From Cyanobacteria bacterium UBA2855 (lineage in GTDB: Bacteria; Cyanobacteriota; Vampirovibrionia; Gastranaerophilales; Gastranaerophilaceae): a stretch of 64,000 nucleotides of DNA. The notes below the pieces were generated by a model that ran no database searches, had not been told where the DNA came from, and saw only the letters and a list, made by a program, of their open reading frames with translations. Positions 8,476-17,653 of this stretch are shown here, one piece after another (the first letter of the stretch is position 1; each line of letters opens with the position of its first letter). The DNA lies in contig DEFJ01000015.1 in assembly GCA_002350725.1 (NCBI GenBank), positions 14,771-78,770 on the forward strand, in the 5' to 3' direction. The position numbers and the translations under genes are program-made.

Positions 8476-10022
8476 ATTCCCAGTTCCTTTTTAGCCGGAT
8501 TATTATCAGGATTTATCACCAAACTTCGCCTAAAATAATATTTTGCATCTTGATGATAGCCTTTTGCTTTTAATAACAATCCTTGATAATAATAATATCT
8601 AAAATCATTTTCGTCAATATATTTAACAATTTCTAAATACTTTCCGGCTGATGCGAGATTATTATGCTCTATTGCATACTTTGCAAGACCAACCCAGCCA
8701 TCCTTATAATTAAGATTTGCTGTTACAGCTTTTTTGTAATATTCTTGTTCTCTCTCTTTTTCATTATTTGCAACACTATAATAAGCCTCAGAACAATCGG
8801 ATCTGTCTTTTAAAATCTTATAATATATTTCTCGAGCTTGTTTTTCATCACCCATAGCAGAATAGGTCATCGCAGTCCAAAGGTTTGCCGAAGCGTCTGT
8901 TGAAGAATTTACTGACTTAAATTGTTTTAGAGCAGTCTTATAATCTTGCTTTCTATAAGCAATTTTACCTAAAACCATCCTTGCAATAGGATTATTACCG
9001 CCCAACTGAATAGATTTATCGGCAAAATTATATGCTTTTTCATATTCTTTCTGAGAATAGTAAACATCCGATAACAAACCATACACAAGCTTATTGTATT
9101 TTTTCTTGTTAGAAATTGCACCTTGAAGTGTTCTTGTAGCTTTAACATCTTCCCCTAAATTATGGTAATAGTATCCAAGATGATATTTTCTTAAAGTATC
9201 ATCTTTTTCTGTTTTATACGCAATGTATTCCTCAAGAATAGAGATTTTATCTTTATAATCATTTGTATAAAATTTTACTTTTTTTATGTTTGAAAGAATT
9301 TTAACTGCATCTGAATTTTTATCATTCATTAATGAGATTTCAATTTTTAGTTTTTGATAATTTATATTATCAGGATTTATTTTTATTGCATTATTAATAT
9401 AAGTTTCAGCCTGTGCGCTTTCTCCTGTTTTAAACAGTCCTAAAGCAGCAATATAATTCGCATAATCGGATTTATCCAACAAAACAGCATTCTTCAACAA
9501 TTCTGCAGTGGCTTCTTTGCCTTGAGCATTGTACATAATATTAGAATAAATCTCTGCAAGATATATTTCGTCATGTTCATTTACCATATTTTTAGGGAAA
9601 TAAAATCTTTTTATATCCTCAGATTGAATATATGCAATATCCTTATCAGAAGCTTTATTCAACGCATCATTACTTAGATTAAATAAGCCGATTTCTGCCA
9701 TTTTATCGGCAAGCCTTAAATATGCATAATCATTTGGGACTACGTGTTTTATCAACATCTTAAAGTCGGCATAAGCTGATTTTACATTAGTCTGCATAAA
9801 TCTTTGCATACCAATTTCATATTGATTTTTAATATCATTTTGAGTAATACGAACTTTTTGAGCCGTAGCAGAATACATATTTTCTTGCGGATTGTTATTT
9901 TTCATCTGTTTTGGATTTGTAGGATCAACAGGACTTAAATAGTCTAATACCGCAGCCTGCGCACATGCTGAAGATATTAAAAATGTTGTTAATATGCTAA
10001 TTATAAAATTTTTTGTTTTCAT
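8472..10022 (-). CDS. Exported TPR protein, middle gene of sensor operon
   Basis: A signal peptide (residues 1-23, ending SACAQA) is followed by a linker and about ten tetratricopeptide-like repeats to residue 516 (for example LGYYHNLGEDVKATRTLQ and YYQGLLLKAKGYHQDAKYYF). It overlaps the genes on both sides by four bases (ATGA junctions), so the three products are made together. Export of a repeat protein between a cytoplasmic GAF/HD-GYP protein and a response regulator suggests it senses or organises something in the envelope; this is inference. Confidence 0.75.
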   Translation of the reverse strand: MKTKNFIISILTTFLISSACAQAAVLDYLSPVDPTNPKQMKNNNPQENMYSATAQKVRITQNDIKNQYEIGMQRFMQTNVKSAYADFKMLIKHVVPNDYAYLRLADKMAEIGLFNLSNDALNKASDKDIAYIQSEDIKRFYFPKNMVNEHDEIYLAEIYSNIMYNAQGKEATAELLKNAVLLDKSDYANYIAALGLFKTGESAQAETYINNAIKINPDNINYQKLKIEISLMNDKNSDAVKILSNIKKVKFYTNDYKDKISILEEYIAYKTEKDDTLRKYHLGYYYHNLGEDVKATRTLQGAISNKKKYNKLVYGLLSDVYYSQKEYEKAYNFADKSIQLGGNNPIARMVLGKIAYRKQDYKTALKQFKSVNSSTDASANLWTAMTYSAMGDEKQAREIYYKILKDRSDCSEAYYSVANNEKEREQEYYKKAVTANLNYKDGWVGLAKYAIEHNNLASAGKYLEIVKYIDENDFRYYYYQGLLLKAKGYHQDAKYYFRRSLVINPDNNPAKKELGI

Positions 10023-11746
10023 TCCTTATCTTGCTTTCCTGCGTAGTAATAATTAAATAAATTTACAATTTCTTTTTCTTTCGCTGAAGAATTTTCATTT
10101 ATTGATATATCATAGATATCTTTCAAGGTATATTTTGATAATAATTTATCGTCTTTTACCTTAAACTTGTGATGATTCTCTGTTAAGAATACTTTAACGA
10201 TTTTATTAACAGAAATGTTCAAAAATACTTCTACAAGATTTTTATCAAAATGAACATTTTCCCCCTTTAAAAGTATATCTATAACATTAACGATAGGCAT
10301 TTTATCACGATAGTGACGTTTTGAGGTAATAGCATCAAACACATCCGACACGGCAAGAATTCTTCCGCCATAAGGAATTTCCTCCCCTTTTAAGTGCCTG
10401 TAATAGCCGCTGCCGTCATATTTTTCATGATGGGAGCAGGCTATTTCATTAATCTGCTTGTAATCATCATTCAACCCAATATTTTCAAGAATATTATGCG
10501 TGATAACAACATGTTCTTGTATGTGTTTGTATTCTTCATCAGTCAACTTACCCTCTTTTTGGAGAACAGAATCTCTTATACCGATTTTACCGATATCATG
10601 CAAAGTAGCAGCTTTTTCAAGAATTTCTTTAGATTTTGTATCCATATTTAATTCATCAGCAATCAGCATAGAATATAATTTGACTCTTGTCGAATGACCG
10701 GCTGTAATTTTATCGCGAGCATCTATTGAAGATGCAAGAGTATTGATAAAGCTTTCAAATAGTAGTTTTTGCTCTTTATAAAGTTCTTTTTGTTGCTCAA
10801 AAAGTTGTGCATTTTCTAATGCAATACTTGCACTTCCACCTATTGCGACAAGCAAATCTTCATCATTTTTTGTAAATACGCCGTTCAATTTATTCAACAC
10901 TTGGAATGCGCCAATAATTTCCTGATTATTATTTTTTATAGGCATACAAAGGATTGTTTTAGTTGTATAACCGGTAGATTTATCCACTTCCGGATTAAAC
11001 CTTGAATCGTTATATGCATCTTTTATGTTGATAGATTCTCCTGTTTTTACTGTATAACCTGCAAGACCTTTATTTGCGGAAAACCTTAATTCTTGGCTAT
11101 CCAGACCCAGTGCAACTTTTGACCATAATTCGTCTTTTTCTTTATCAAGTAAAAATACTGTACACCTGTCTGCCTGCAATGCAATTTTAGTTTCTTCCGC
11201 TATTACCTTTAATAAAACATCAATATCAGTTTGTGCCGTAATAGAACGACCTATTTTTACCAGAGATACAAGAGGGTCACTTGTCGGAGGAAAAAGGTAT
11301 GCCTGATCGGCACGTATTTGTTTAATTCTTGCAATTATATAACCTATTATTCCATATTCATCTTTTTTGTCTAATTCAATATTTTTTATATTGTTGTAAT
11401 GACATAGAGCAACAGATTTATCATTATTCTTATAATAAATTTCAGCAAGAGCATATTCTTTAAATATTTCTGCCGTACTGCTCTTTGAATACTTTGCAAG
11501 AGCCGCAGAATCTCTTAATGTCGCTAAAGCATCATGCGTAGACTCTTGGTTGGTAATTACATTTAAAAGTGCTAACAAACTCATACATACAGAAACATTT
11601 TCTATAGAATTATTTGATTTGAAAATTTTATCGGCTTTTTCAATTTTTTCTATTGCAGCTTTATAATTTTGTGCAAGCAAATTTTCAATTGCACTCTTTA
11701 AAATCTTTTTACCGGTTTCTATATCGTCACAAACTATATTTGTCAT
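10019..11746 (-). CDS. GAF and HD-GYP-like signalling protein
   Basis: Three parts are visible: a helical TPR-like N-terminus (about 1-150), a GAF domain (about 165-310, with CTVFLLDKEKDELWSKVALG and TILCMPIKN) and an HD-GYP domain (about 330-520). The HD motif HDIGKIGI and the downstream His residues (EHVVITH, CSHHEKYDGSGYY) are present, but the GYP signature reads GYY. HD-GYP domains hydrolyse cyclic di-GMP. The metal ligands look intact, so activity is possible, but the missing Pro leaves it open. I chose the ATG at 11746 because AAAGGATTAGT precedes it; an upstream start at 11803 has no ribosome site. Confidence 0.8.
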   Translation of the reverse strand: MTNIVCDDIETGKKILKSAIENLLAQNYKAAIEKIEKADKIFKSNNSIENVSVCMSLLALLNVITNQESTHDALATLRDSAALAKYSKSSTAEIFKEYALAEIYYKNNDKSVALCHYNNIKNIELDKKDEYGIIGYIIARIKQIRADQAYLFPPTSDPLVSLVKIGRSITAQTDIDVLLKVIAEETKIALQADRCTVFLLDKEKDELWSKVALGLDSQELRFSANKGLAGYTVKTGESINIKDAYNDSRFNPEVDKSTGYTTKTILCMPIKNNNQEIIGAFQVLNKLNGVFTKNDEDLLVAIGGSASIALENAQLFEQQKELYKEQKLLFESFINTLASSIDARDKITAGHSTRVKLYSMLIADELNMDTKSKEILEKAATLHDIGKIGIRDSVLQKEGKLTDEEYKHIQEHVVITHNILENIGLNDDYKQINEIACSHHEKYDGSGYYRHLKGEEIPYGGRILAVSDVFDAITSKRHYRDKMPIVNVIDILLKGENVHFDKNLVEVFLNISVNKIVKVFLTENHHKFKVKDDKLLSKYTLKDIYDISINENSSAKEKEIVNLFNYYYAGKQDKE

Positions 11747-11837
11747 ACTAATCCTTTTACATCTGTCTTTTTTTATTATACAATATTTATTGACAATAAT
11801 CAAAATATTTTGTCGAAAGTAAAACGGAGTTTAGACA

Positions 11838-12524
11838 ATGAATAAAATTAGCATTTTAATTCCTGTGTACAATGAAGTTGCAACCTTGGAAGAAATATTG
11901 AAAAAGGTTGAAACAACGGATTTTTGCGGATTAGAAAAAGAAATTATACTAATAGACGATTATTCAACTGACGGAACGAGAGATTTATACAAAAAATTTT
12001 CATATAAAGTTTTGTATCATGAATACAATCAGGGTAAAGGGGCTGCTCTTCGTGACGGATTTAAAGAAGCGACTGGAGATATAATAGTTATACAAGATGC
12101 AGATTTAGAATATGACCCTGTGGATTATGCACCTTTAATACAACTTATTTTAGATGGAAAAGCAGATGTATGTTACGGTACAAGACTTGCCGGAGGTAAG
12201 CCTTCCCGCTCATTTATGTTTACGCATTTTTTGGGTAATAAATTTTTGTCTTTACTTACAAATATTTTGTATGGCTCAACTTTAACCGATATGGAAACAT
12301 GTTATAAGGCATTTAAAGCAGATTTTATAAAAGGTATTCAAATAAAGTCAAACAGATTTGATTTTGAACCTGAAATAACTGCAAAGATACTCAAGCGAGG
12401 AGCAAGATTGTACGAACTACCGGTATCATATTACGGAAGAGAATTTTCCGAGGGCAAAAAAATCACGTGGAAAGACGGTTTTCATGCAATATGGGCACTG
12501 ATAAAATTTAGATTTGTGGATTAA
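11838..12524 (+). CDS. Family 2 glycosyltransferase (dolichyl-phosphate-mannose-synthase-like)
   Basis: The 228-residue protein is a compact GT-A fold: ISILIPVYNE at the start, IDDYSTDGT, and the DxD-type metal site in IQDADLEYDP. It lacks C-terminal membrane helices, and its TDMETCYKAF segment is typical of enzymes that load a sugar onto a polyprenyl phosphate. Predicted role: making a lipid-linked sugar donor for envelope glycan assembly at the cytoplasmic membrane. CGGAG precedes the ATG. It stands 25 bases before the M48-like gene. Confidence 0.8.
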   Translation: MNKISILIPVYNEVATLEEILKKVETTDFCGLEKEIILIDDYSTDGTRDLYKKFSYKVLYHEYNQGKGAALRDGFKEATGDIIVIQDADLEYDPVDYAPLIQLILDGKADVCYGTRLAGGKPSRSFMFTHFLGNKFLSLLTNILYGSTLTDMETCYKAFKADFIKGIQIKSNRFDFEPEITAKILKRGARLYELPVSYYGREFSEGKKITWKDGFHAIWALIKFRFVD

Positions 12525-12549
12525 AATATAAGTAACGAAAGGAGAAGAG

Positions 12550-13380
12550 ATGAAAAAAGTTATCTTATCATTATTTGTTGCTGCAATAATGGTGTTACCA
12601 TCAAGTGCTGCAACATGGGTTGCTGCAGACAGAGTTTCACCTGTCGGAGAGCAAATAGTTAAAAAGAATAGTTTACCTTCAAATATTCAATTTAAAGTTG
12701 TAAATGGTGCTGCCGATAATTCAAGTGCAACTGTTACAAACACTATTCAAATAAGTTCAACAGATTTATCTTATACAGGAAATGATAATGAAGTAGCTTA
12801 CGTTGTTGCATATGAGCTTGGTAACATTATTAATGACAACATCGGTAAAAAGAAAGTCCGAAATTATGTTAAATCAGCGATTGCAAGTAATTTAAGCTCT
12901 GATAACATTATTACAACAGCAATGAACAGCTCAACCGTTACGGGCAGAGAAAATATTAATGATGCCAAAGCCTCTGATGTTATGGGTATTGATTTGATGA
13001 TTAACGCAGGTTACAATCCTCTTGCAGGTATTGTTACGTTAACAAAAATGCCGGGCAGCACATTTGAAGCTCTTGCCGGTAAACCTGCCAACAGCGAAAG
13101 AGCTATGTATTTGTATGATTACTTGACATATAATTTCCCTTCAAAAGTAAAAGTAGGATACAATTGTCAAGAGTACAGAACATTCCTTACATACGCTAAT
13201 CCTATTGTTGAAGAAAGAAATGCAAATGCTAAAAAATTAAAAAAATTCAACAAAAATCAAGCAAAAATTAAAACCAAAAGAGCTAAACAATTGGCTAAAT
13301 ATAAGACTTCCGGAGGTTTAGCAAGCTGGAATGTTTCATATGAATTACTAAAATCCTTAACAGAATCAGAAACAAAATAA
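12550..13380 (+). CDS. Exported M48-like pseudo-peptidase
   Basis: A Sec signal peptide (about 1-21, MKKVILS...PSSA) precedes a domain with the layout of M48 zinc peptidases. The active-site helix reads EVAYVVAYELGNII around residue 88, where HExxH would be, so it is Y-E-L-G-N. The second conserved segment (ASDVMGIDLMINAGYNPLAG, 141-160) keeps the Gly-Tyr-Asn-Pro of M48 but lacks the zinc-binding Glu. Both zinc histidines and the third ligand are thus gone. The protein is probably a non-catalytic binding or chaperone protein of the periplasm (inference). A Lys-rich tail follows residue 225. GGAG precedes the ATG; a strong terminator follows. Confidence 0.7.
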   Translation: MKKVILSLFVAAIMVLPSSAATWVAADRVSPVGEQIVKKNSLPSNIQFKVVNGAADNSSATVTNTIQISSTDLSYTGNDNEVAYVVAYELGNIINDNIGKKKVRNYVKSAIASNLSSDNIITTAMNSSTVTGRENINDAKASDVMGIDLMINAGYNPLAGIVTLTKMPGSTFEALAGKPANSERAMYLYDYLTYNFPSKVKVGYNCQEYRTFLTYANPIVEERNANAKKLKKFNKNQAKIKTKRAKQLAKYKTSGGLASWNVSYELLKSLTESETK

Positions 13381-13402
13381 TTCTAAACAATTAAAATAGA
13401 GA

Positions 13403-13430
13403 AAAGACAGGTTACACAACCTGTCTTTTT
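13403..13430 (+). terminator. Rho-independent terminator
   Basis: AAAGACAGGTT and AACCTGTCTTT form a long stem around a four-base loop, followed by a T run. It lies 22 bases after the M48-like gene. Confidence 0.85.
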
Positions 13431-13459
13431 ATTCAATGAAATATTGAATTAAGGATACA

Positions 13460-13657
13460 TCATAATTTTTCATATTCTCGTATTGAATTTTTTATTACAT
13501 CCAGTTGTTCTTGGATTTTATCAATCAACAAAGAGGCATGAAGCATTTCAGGAATTGAATCATGGTATGACATATAATCTGAAAGAATTTCTGCATAACT
13601 TATAATTTCTTCAATCGCATTATCTAATTTTGCCTCTTTTATAATTTTTTCCGTCAC
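13460..13657 (-). CDS. Small helical protein divergent from HTH gene
   Basis: A 65-residue acidic, wholly helical protein with no known family. It starts at a GTG with GAGGATAATATA upstream and has a near-consensus promoter at 13710-13738. It is divergent from the small HTH gene at 13770, and the two share an operator-like palindrome. The arrangement resembles small regulator/partner modules or a toxin-antitoxin pair, but neither protein matches a toxin I know. Confidence 0.6.
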   Translation of the reverse strand: MTEKIIKEAKLDNAIEEIISYAEILSDYMSYHDSIPEMLHASLLIDKIQEQLDVIKNSIREYEKL

Positions 13658-13709
13658 TATATTATCCTCATTAATAAGTAATATTACAATTATATTCCTT
13701 TATATTGGT

Positions 13710-13738
13710 ATATTATCCTATGTATAGGTATATGTCAA
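13710..13738 (-). promoter_or_regulatory. Promoter TTGACA-17-TAATAT with embedded operator
   Basis: On the minus strand TTGACA (13738-13733) and TAATAT (13715-13710) are 17 bases apart. Between them lies CCTATACATAGG (13717-13728), an inverted repeat with CCTAT/ATAGG arms. Protein bound there would block this promoter. The HTH protein encoded divergently at 13770 is the obvious candidate. Confidence 0.6.
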
Positions 13739-13769
13739 CATGTAGCAATATATTTTATACAATTTTTTT

Positions 13770-13973
13770 ATGATAATAAATAATCTATCAACCGTTATGG
13801 GACATAGAAGGTTGCAGATTGCGGATGTAGCCAAAATTGCAAAATTAAAACATACTACAGTTTCAAACCTATATTATGACAAGACAAAAGGTATAGATTT
13901 TGAAACGCTGAATAAATTGTGTTTTGCTCTGGAATGTACCACTAACGACTTATTCAGGTATGTACCTGACTAA
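13770..13973 (+). CDS. Small XRE/Cro-type HTH regulator
   Basis: A 67-residue protein that is essentially one Cro/CI-type helix-turn-helix of the HTH_26 / YozG kind: the recognition region LQIADVAKIAKLKHTTVSNLY is followed by FETLNKLCFALECTTNDLFRYV. It would bind DNA as a dimer, probably at the CCTATACATAGG palindrome upstream. The ATG follows a TACAAT (13758-13763) by six bases with no ribosome site, so the message is probably leaderless. A tight autoregulated pair with the divergent 65-aa gene is likely. Confidence 0.8.
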   Translation: MIINNLSTVMGHRRLQIADVAKIAKLKHTTVSNLYYDKTKGIDFETLNKLCFALECTTNDLFRYVPD

Positions 13974-13978
13974 ATATA

Positions 13979-15262
13979 TTAATCACTATATTGAACTCTA
14001 ATCAGACTATTAACTTGGCTGATAGTTTCGCTTTGCTCAAATTGTTTGACTGCGCGGCGAATATCACGCTCATAGCACAATTCCGTAACCAGAATGATGT
14101 CTGCCGTATTGTTATTTTTCAAACCTCTTTGAAGCATGCAAGCAACACTTATATTGTTTTCCTCGCAAATTTTACCCAAACTTCCGATTACACCCATTTT
14201 ATTTTTTGCATTTAATGAGAGATAATATTTATTCTTAGTATCTAAAATATTAACCATCTCAGCATTTTCATTATGATTGCATCTCATCATCGGTAACAGG
14301 TAATCCGTTCTGCCAAGCTCTGCAACTATTGATAAAATGTCACCTAAAACAGAACTTGCTGTAGGAAATTCACCCGCTCCCGGTCCTGATAACGTAATAT
14401 GTCCGACGGGATGCCCCTTTAAACTAACTGCATTTTTTACATAGTCAATATGTGATAATGTAGACTCTTTAGACACAAGCATAGGATGAACTCTTACATC
14501 CGCTCTGCCTTCAGAATCTATTTCAGCCGATGCTATCAGTTTAATTTTATACCCAAGCTCATTAGCGGTTTTCATATCCTCCGCTCTAACTTTGGTAATG
14601 CCTTCTCTATAAACATTCTCAAATTTAATACGTTTTCTAAATGCAAGGGTCGCAAGTGTTGTAATTTTATATGCCGCATCAAATCCCTCAACGTCACCTG
14701 TCGGATCTGTTTCTGCGTATCCTAAATCTTGTGCCTCTTTTAAAACTTGTTCGTAACTTGCACCATCTACATCCATCTTTGTCAAAATATAATTTGTTGT
14801 ACCGTTCAGAATTGCTTCTATATGATGTATTCTGTTGCCTGCCAATATGGTTTTTATAGGCATTATAATAGGAATACCGCCGGCTATAGCTGCTTCATAC
14901 AAAACGACTTTGTTATGTTCTTCTGCAAAATTAAATAATTCCTCACCATATTTTGCAAGCAACTCTTTATTTGCAGTAACTATGTGTTTTCCGTTTTTTA
15001 TTGCGGTTTTAATTAAATCAAAAGCAGGTTCTGTACCGCCAATAAGCTCAACAACAATATCAACATCCGAATTTACTACATCATACGGGTTATCAGTTAA
15101 TATAGACTTATCTAAACCGTCTATATTACGCGGTTTATTTATATTTTTCACTCCGATTTTTGTAATCTCAATATTGCTGTACTCGGACAAAGTCTTGTAT
15201 ACGCCGGTACCAACCGTTCCAAGACCAATCATACCTATCTTGATTTTTCTATTCATAACCAT
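13979..15262 (-). CDS. hom: Homoserine dehydrogenase
   Basis: The 427-residue enzyme reduces aspartate semialdehyde to homoserine on the path to threonine and methionine. Visible: an N-terminal Rossmann motif GLGTVGTGV, IVVELIGGTEPA and TANKELLA, the catalytic-domain signature GTTNYILTKM, and a C-terminal ACT domain (about 345-425, beginning YYLSLNAKNKMGVIGSLGKI) that usually gives threonine feedback control. Length is normal. The ATG at 15262 lies six bases after a TAAAAT, suggesting a leaderless start. A second ATG two codons in is possible, but its context is no better. Confidence 0.95.
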   Translation of the reverse strand: MVMNRKIKIGMIGLGTVGTGVYKTLSEYSNIEITKIGVKNINKPRNIDGLDKSILTDNPYDVVNSDVDIVVELIGGTEPAFDLIKTAIKNGKHIVTANKELLAKYGEELFNFAEEHNKVVLYEAAIAGGIPIIMPIKTILAGNRIHHIEAILNGTTNYILTKMDVDGASYEQVLKEAQDLGYAETDPTGDVEGFDAAYKITTLATLAFRKRIKFENVYREGITKVRAEDMKTANELGYKIKLIASAEIDSEGRADVRVHPMLVSKESTLSHIDYVKNAVSLKGHPVGHITLSGPGAGEFPTASSVLGDILSIVAELGRTDYLLPMMRCNHNENAEMVNILDTKNKYYLSLNAKNKMGVIGSLGKICEENNISVACMLQRGLKNNNTADIILVTELCYERDIRRAVKQFEQSETISQVNSLIRVQYSD

Positions 15263-15268
15263 ATTTGG

Positions 15269-15274
15269 ATTTTA
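15269..15274 (-). promoter_or_regulatory. -10 box of hom, leaderless start
   Basis: TAAAAT on the minus strand ends six bases before the hom ATG. The -35 is weak. No ribosome site is present in the six-base gap. Confidence 0.4.
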
Positions 15275-15304
15275 ACATAAATTATAAATTATTAAATACT
15301 GTAA

Positions 15305-15637
15305 TTATACTATATTAAATAGCGATGGTAATGATGTAATAAGAACCACTATCAAAATAATAAATGTACCTGTTAATACAAATGATGCCAATAATCCGTT
15401 GTATTCATCCAACTCAATACCATACTTATCCTTGTATGAGTTAAAACATAAAGAAACTAAATCTATCAACCACCAAATGCCAAATCCGCACAAAGTAAAC
15501 AACTGCACAAATCCGATACGCTTATAACCGGTATAAAATCTATGAATACCAAAAACACCTAAAAACCAACACAATAACAAAGCAATTACATGATTTTTCG
15601 GATAATGTGGTGTAGTTCTTTTTTCAACTTTCAGCAT
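15305..15637 (-). CDS. TM2-domain membrane protein
   Basis: A 110-residue protein with a TM2 domain. Helix one (about 17-35) runs into the DRF-like turn GIHRFYTGYKRIG, and helix two (GIWWLIDLVSL) follows. A third hydrophobic stretch (about 85-108) lies at the C-terminus. TM2 proteins are small membrane proteins of unclear function. It is the last gene of the unknown-nagZ-dut-TM2 run, starting 17 bases after dut. Confidence 0.75.
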   Translation of the reverse strand: MLKVEKRTTPHYPKNHVIALLLCWFLGVFGIHRFYTGYKRIGFVQLFTLCGFGIWWLIDLVSLCFNSYKDKYGIELDEYNGLLASFVLTGTFIILIVVLITSLPSLFNIV

Positions 15638-15654
15638 TTTATACTCCTTAAAAT

Positions 15655-16113
15655 TTATTTACCGGTAGAGCCAAATCCACCCTCGCCTCTTGAGGTTTCA
15701 CTCAACTCTGTTACGACTTCAATATGTGCTTGATCAACACGAGTGATTACCATTTGTGCAACTCTTTCATCAGGTTGAATTGTGTATGTTTCATTCGAAA
15801 TATTTACTACAGGAATACAAACTTCCCCTCTGTAATCCTCATCAATCGTTCCAACACAATTAATAAGAGTAATACCGTGTTTAATAGACATGCCTGAACG
15901 AGGTCTGATTTGAGCTTCATAACCATGCTCTAATTCTATTTTTAAACCTGTAGGAATTAAAGTTCTTTCCAACGGTTTTAATGTAACAGGTTCGGAAATT
16001 GCAGCACACAAATCCATGCCGGCAGCACCTGAGGTTTTATATTCCGGAATAAACTTGTTATGCGGTAATCTTTCTATCTTTAATACAGTTTTTTTGTCTT
16101 CTGCCGTAATCAT
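15655..16113 (-). CDS. dut: dUTP diphosphatase
   Basis: This trimeric dUTPase hydrolyses dUTP to dUMP and keeps uracil out of DNA. All five family motifs are visible in 152 residues: AAGMDLCA, RPRSGMSIKHG, the catalytic GTIDEDYRGEV, RVAQMVI and the C-terminal glycine-rich RGEGGFGSTG that closes over the active site. It overlaps nagZ by an ATGA junction and so is translationally coupled to it. Confidence 0.95.
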   Translation of the reverse strand: MITAEDKKTVLKIERLPHNKFIPEYKTSGAAGMDLCAAISEPVTLKPLERTLIPTGLKIELEHGYEAQIRPRSGMSIKHGITLINCVGTIDEDYRGEVCIPVVNISNETYTIQPDERVAQMVITRVDQAHIEVVTELSETSRGEGGFGSTGK

Positions 16114-17090
16114 AAAATCTTTTTCTCCTGTTTTAATTTTAATATAAGTTGGTATGATTTTTCAATATTCTCTTTTAATTTTACATCACTTTCAGCAATT
16201 TTGGCAACAGTTTCAATAATATTAACAGTTTTTTCATCAGAATACCTGTAAATAAACATATTCAAGCCGGCTTTAATTCCCATTACACAAGCTTCAACTT
16301 CTCCAAAATCGGCAACCCCTTTCATGACCATATCATCGGAAATTATAACGCCTTTAAAACCAAGATTATCACGTAAATATTTGATTGCATTTTCAGATAA
16401 GGATGTCGGTATACCTTCCTCACAAAAACAAGGTACATTAAGATGTGCAACCATAATCATTTCTATACCGTTTTTAATTGCTGCTCTAAAAGGCGCAATA
16501 TGATATTTTTCCAAATCTTCAAACGGCATATCTATCTTTGGGAGTGTCAAATGGCTATCCGCATTTGCATCTCCATGTCCCGGAAAATGTTTTACGCAAG
16601 GAATTATTCCGTTATCCCTATATGTCTGAGAAACAATTTGTTCGCCCTTTATAACATCCTCTGTGTTATTAGAAAATGCGCGCTCCCCTATTATTGGATT
16701 GTTTGGATTTGTATTTACATCAACACATGGTGCAAAGTTCAGATTTATGCCGTAAGAAACCAATTCTTTTGCAATACTTGCGGTTTGTATTTTTAAAAAA
16801 TCTTCCCCTCTTTCATAAGCATATTTAGCAGACAAATATTTTTTACCGCCATGTATATTCTCCGTTCTTTCAACCCTCCCGCCTTCTTGATCAATAGAAA
16901 TAAAAGGGGCAATCAGAGCTTGGGACTTCAATTCTTGAGTCAAAGATATTAACTGCTTTGCACTTTTAATATCATTTGAAAAAAGAATTATACCGCCTAA
17001 TCCTGATTTTAGAGCATAATCATATTTCTCGCCCTCTAATCCAAGAATAAACATCTGATAAAGCTTTGTGCGAATATCTATACTACCCAT
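16110..17090 (-). CDS. nagZ: Beta-N-acetylhexosaminidase NagZ (GH3)
   Basis: This family 3 glycosidase removes N-acetylglucosamine from muropeptides during peptidoglycan recycling in the cytoplasm. Visible: FISIDQEGGRVER, the substrate-binding and His-Asp motif KHFPGHGDANADSHLTLP, and the nucleophile region GVIISDDMVMKGV. Length (326 aa) is normal for single-domain NagZ. There is no signal peptide. It starts inside the end of the 191-aa gene (13-base overlap) and runs into dut. Confidence 0.93.
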   Translation of the reverse strand: MGSIDIRTKLYQMFILGLEGEKYDYALKSGLGGIILFSNDIKSAKQLISLTQELKSQALIAPFISIDQEGGRVERTENIHGGKKYLSAKYAYERGEDFLKIQTASIAKELVSYGINLNFAPCVDVNTNPNNPIIGERAFSNNTEDVIKGEQIVSQTYRDNGIIPCVKHFPGHGDANADSHLTLPKIDMPFEDLEKYHIAPFRAAIKNGIEMIMVAHLNVPCFCEEGIPTSLSENAIKYLRDNLGFKGVIISDDMVMKGVADFGEVEACVMGIKAGLNMFIYRYSDEKTVNIIETVAKIAESDVKLKENIEKSYQLILKLKQEKKIL

Positions 17091-17653
17091 TCAACAAGTT
17101 CTCTTAACTTTCCGTTTTGGGTAACTTCTTCAATTTTATTAAACGCACTATTTATATCCTTAACTTCCTTGCAATTGCTTGGGAGTTTGATGTCGTTCGT
17201 GTGTATAACTTTAATAAACCCTTCATTTTTTCTCAAAAAATCTTCGTATAAATCTAAAACTTTAAAAAAGTTTTCGGGTACTGTATATTCTTTTCCGATA
17301 TAATATTTTACTTCCTTTGGAAAAGCTTCTAAATAACGTCTTAAAAATTTTACTTCCTGCAAGGTTTCATCTTCATCATAAGTTCCGTCAACACAATAAT
17401 TTCCTGTAATCGGCTTATTATCAAGAGTTTTTATAGCTTCTGCCCACAAAATACAACCGGCATAAAACCCCATATAATTTTGTATTAAATCTTCTAATTT
17501 TGGAAACAGCATTTTAAACTGATTTCTTTTTTGTCCAAAATTTCTGTATTTATCTAAATTTTCGTACATATATTGAATATTGGGTATAATCGCCGATATA
17601 TGTTGAATAAATCCCGGATCGAACGGTACACCCTCCTCAAAATTCATTACCAT
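17078..17653 (-). CDS. Unknown protein, 191 aa, upstream of nagZ
   Basis: A soluble, mainly helical protein rich in aromatic and acidic residues, with no signal peptide and no family I recognise. AAGGAGAACTTAA precedes the ATG. It overlaps nagZ and heads the nagZ-dut-TM2 run, so it is coexpressed with them; its function is unknown. Confidence 0.7.
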   Translation of the reverse strand: MVMNFEEGVPFDPGFIQHISAIIPNIQYMYENLDKYRNFGQKRNQFKMLFPKLEDLIQNYMGFYAGCILWAEAIKTLDNKPITGNYCVDGTYDEDETLQEVKFLRRYLEAFPKEVKYYIGKEYTVPENFFKVLDLYEDFLRKNEGFIKVIHTNDIKLPSNCKEVKDINSAFNKIEEVTQNGKLRELVEWVV

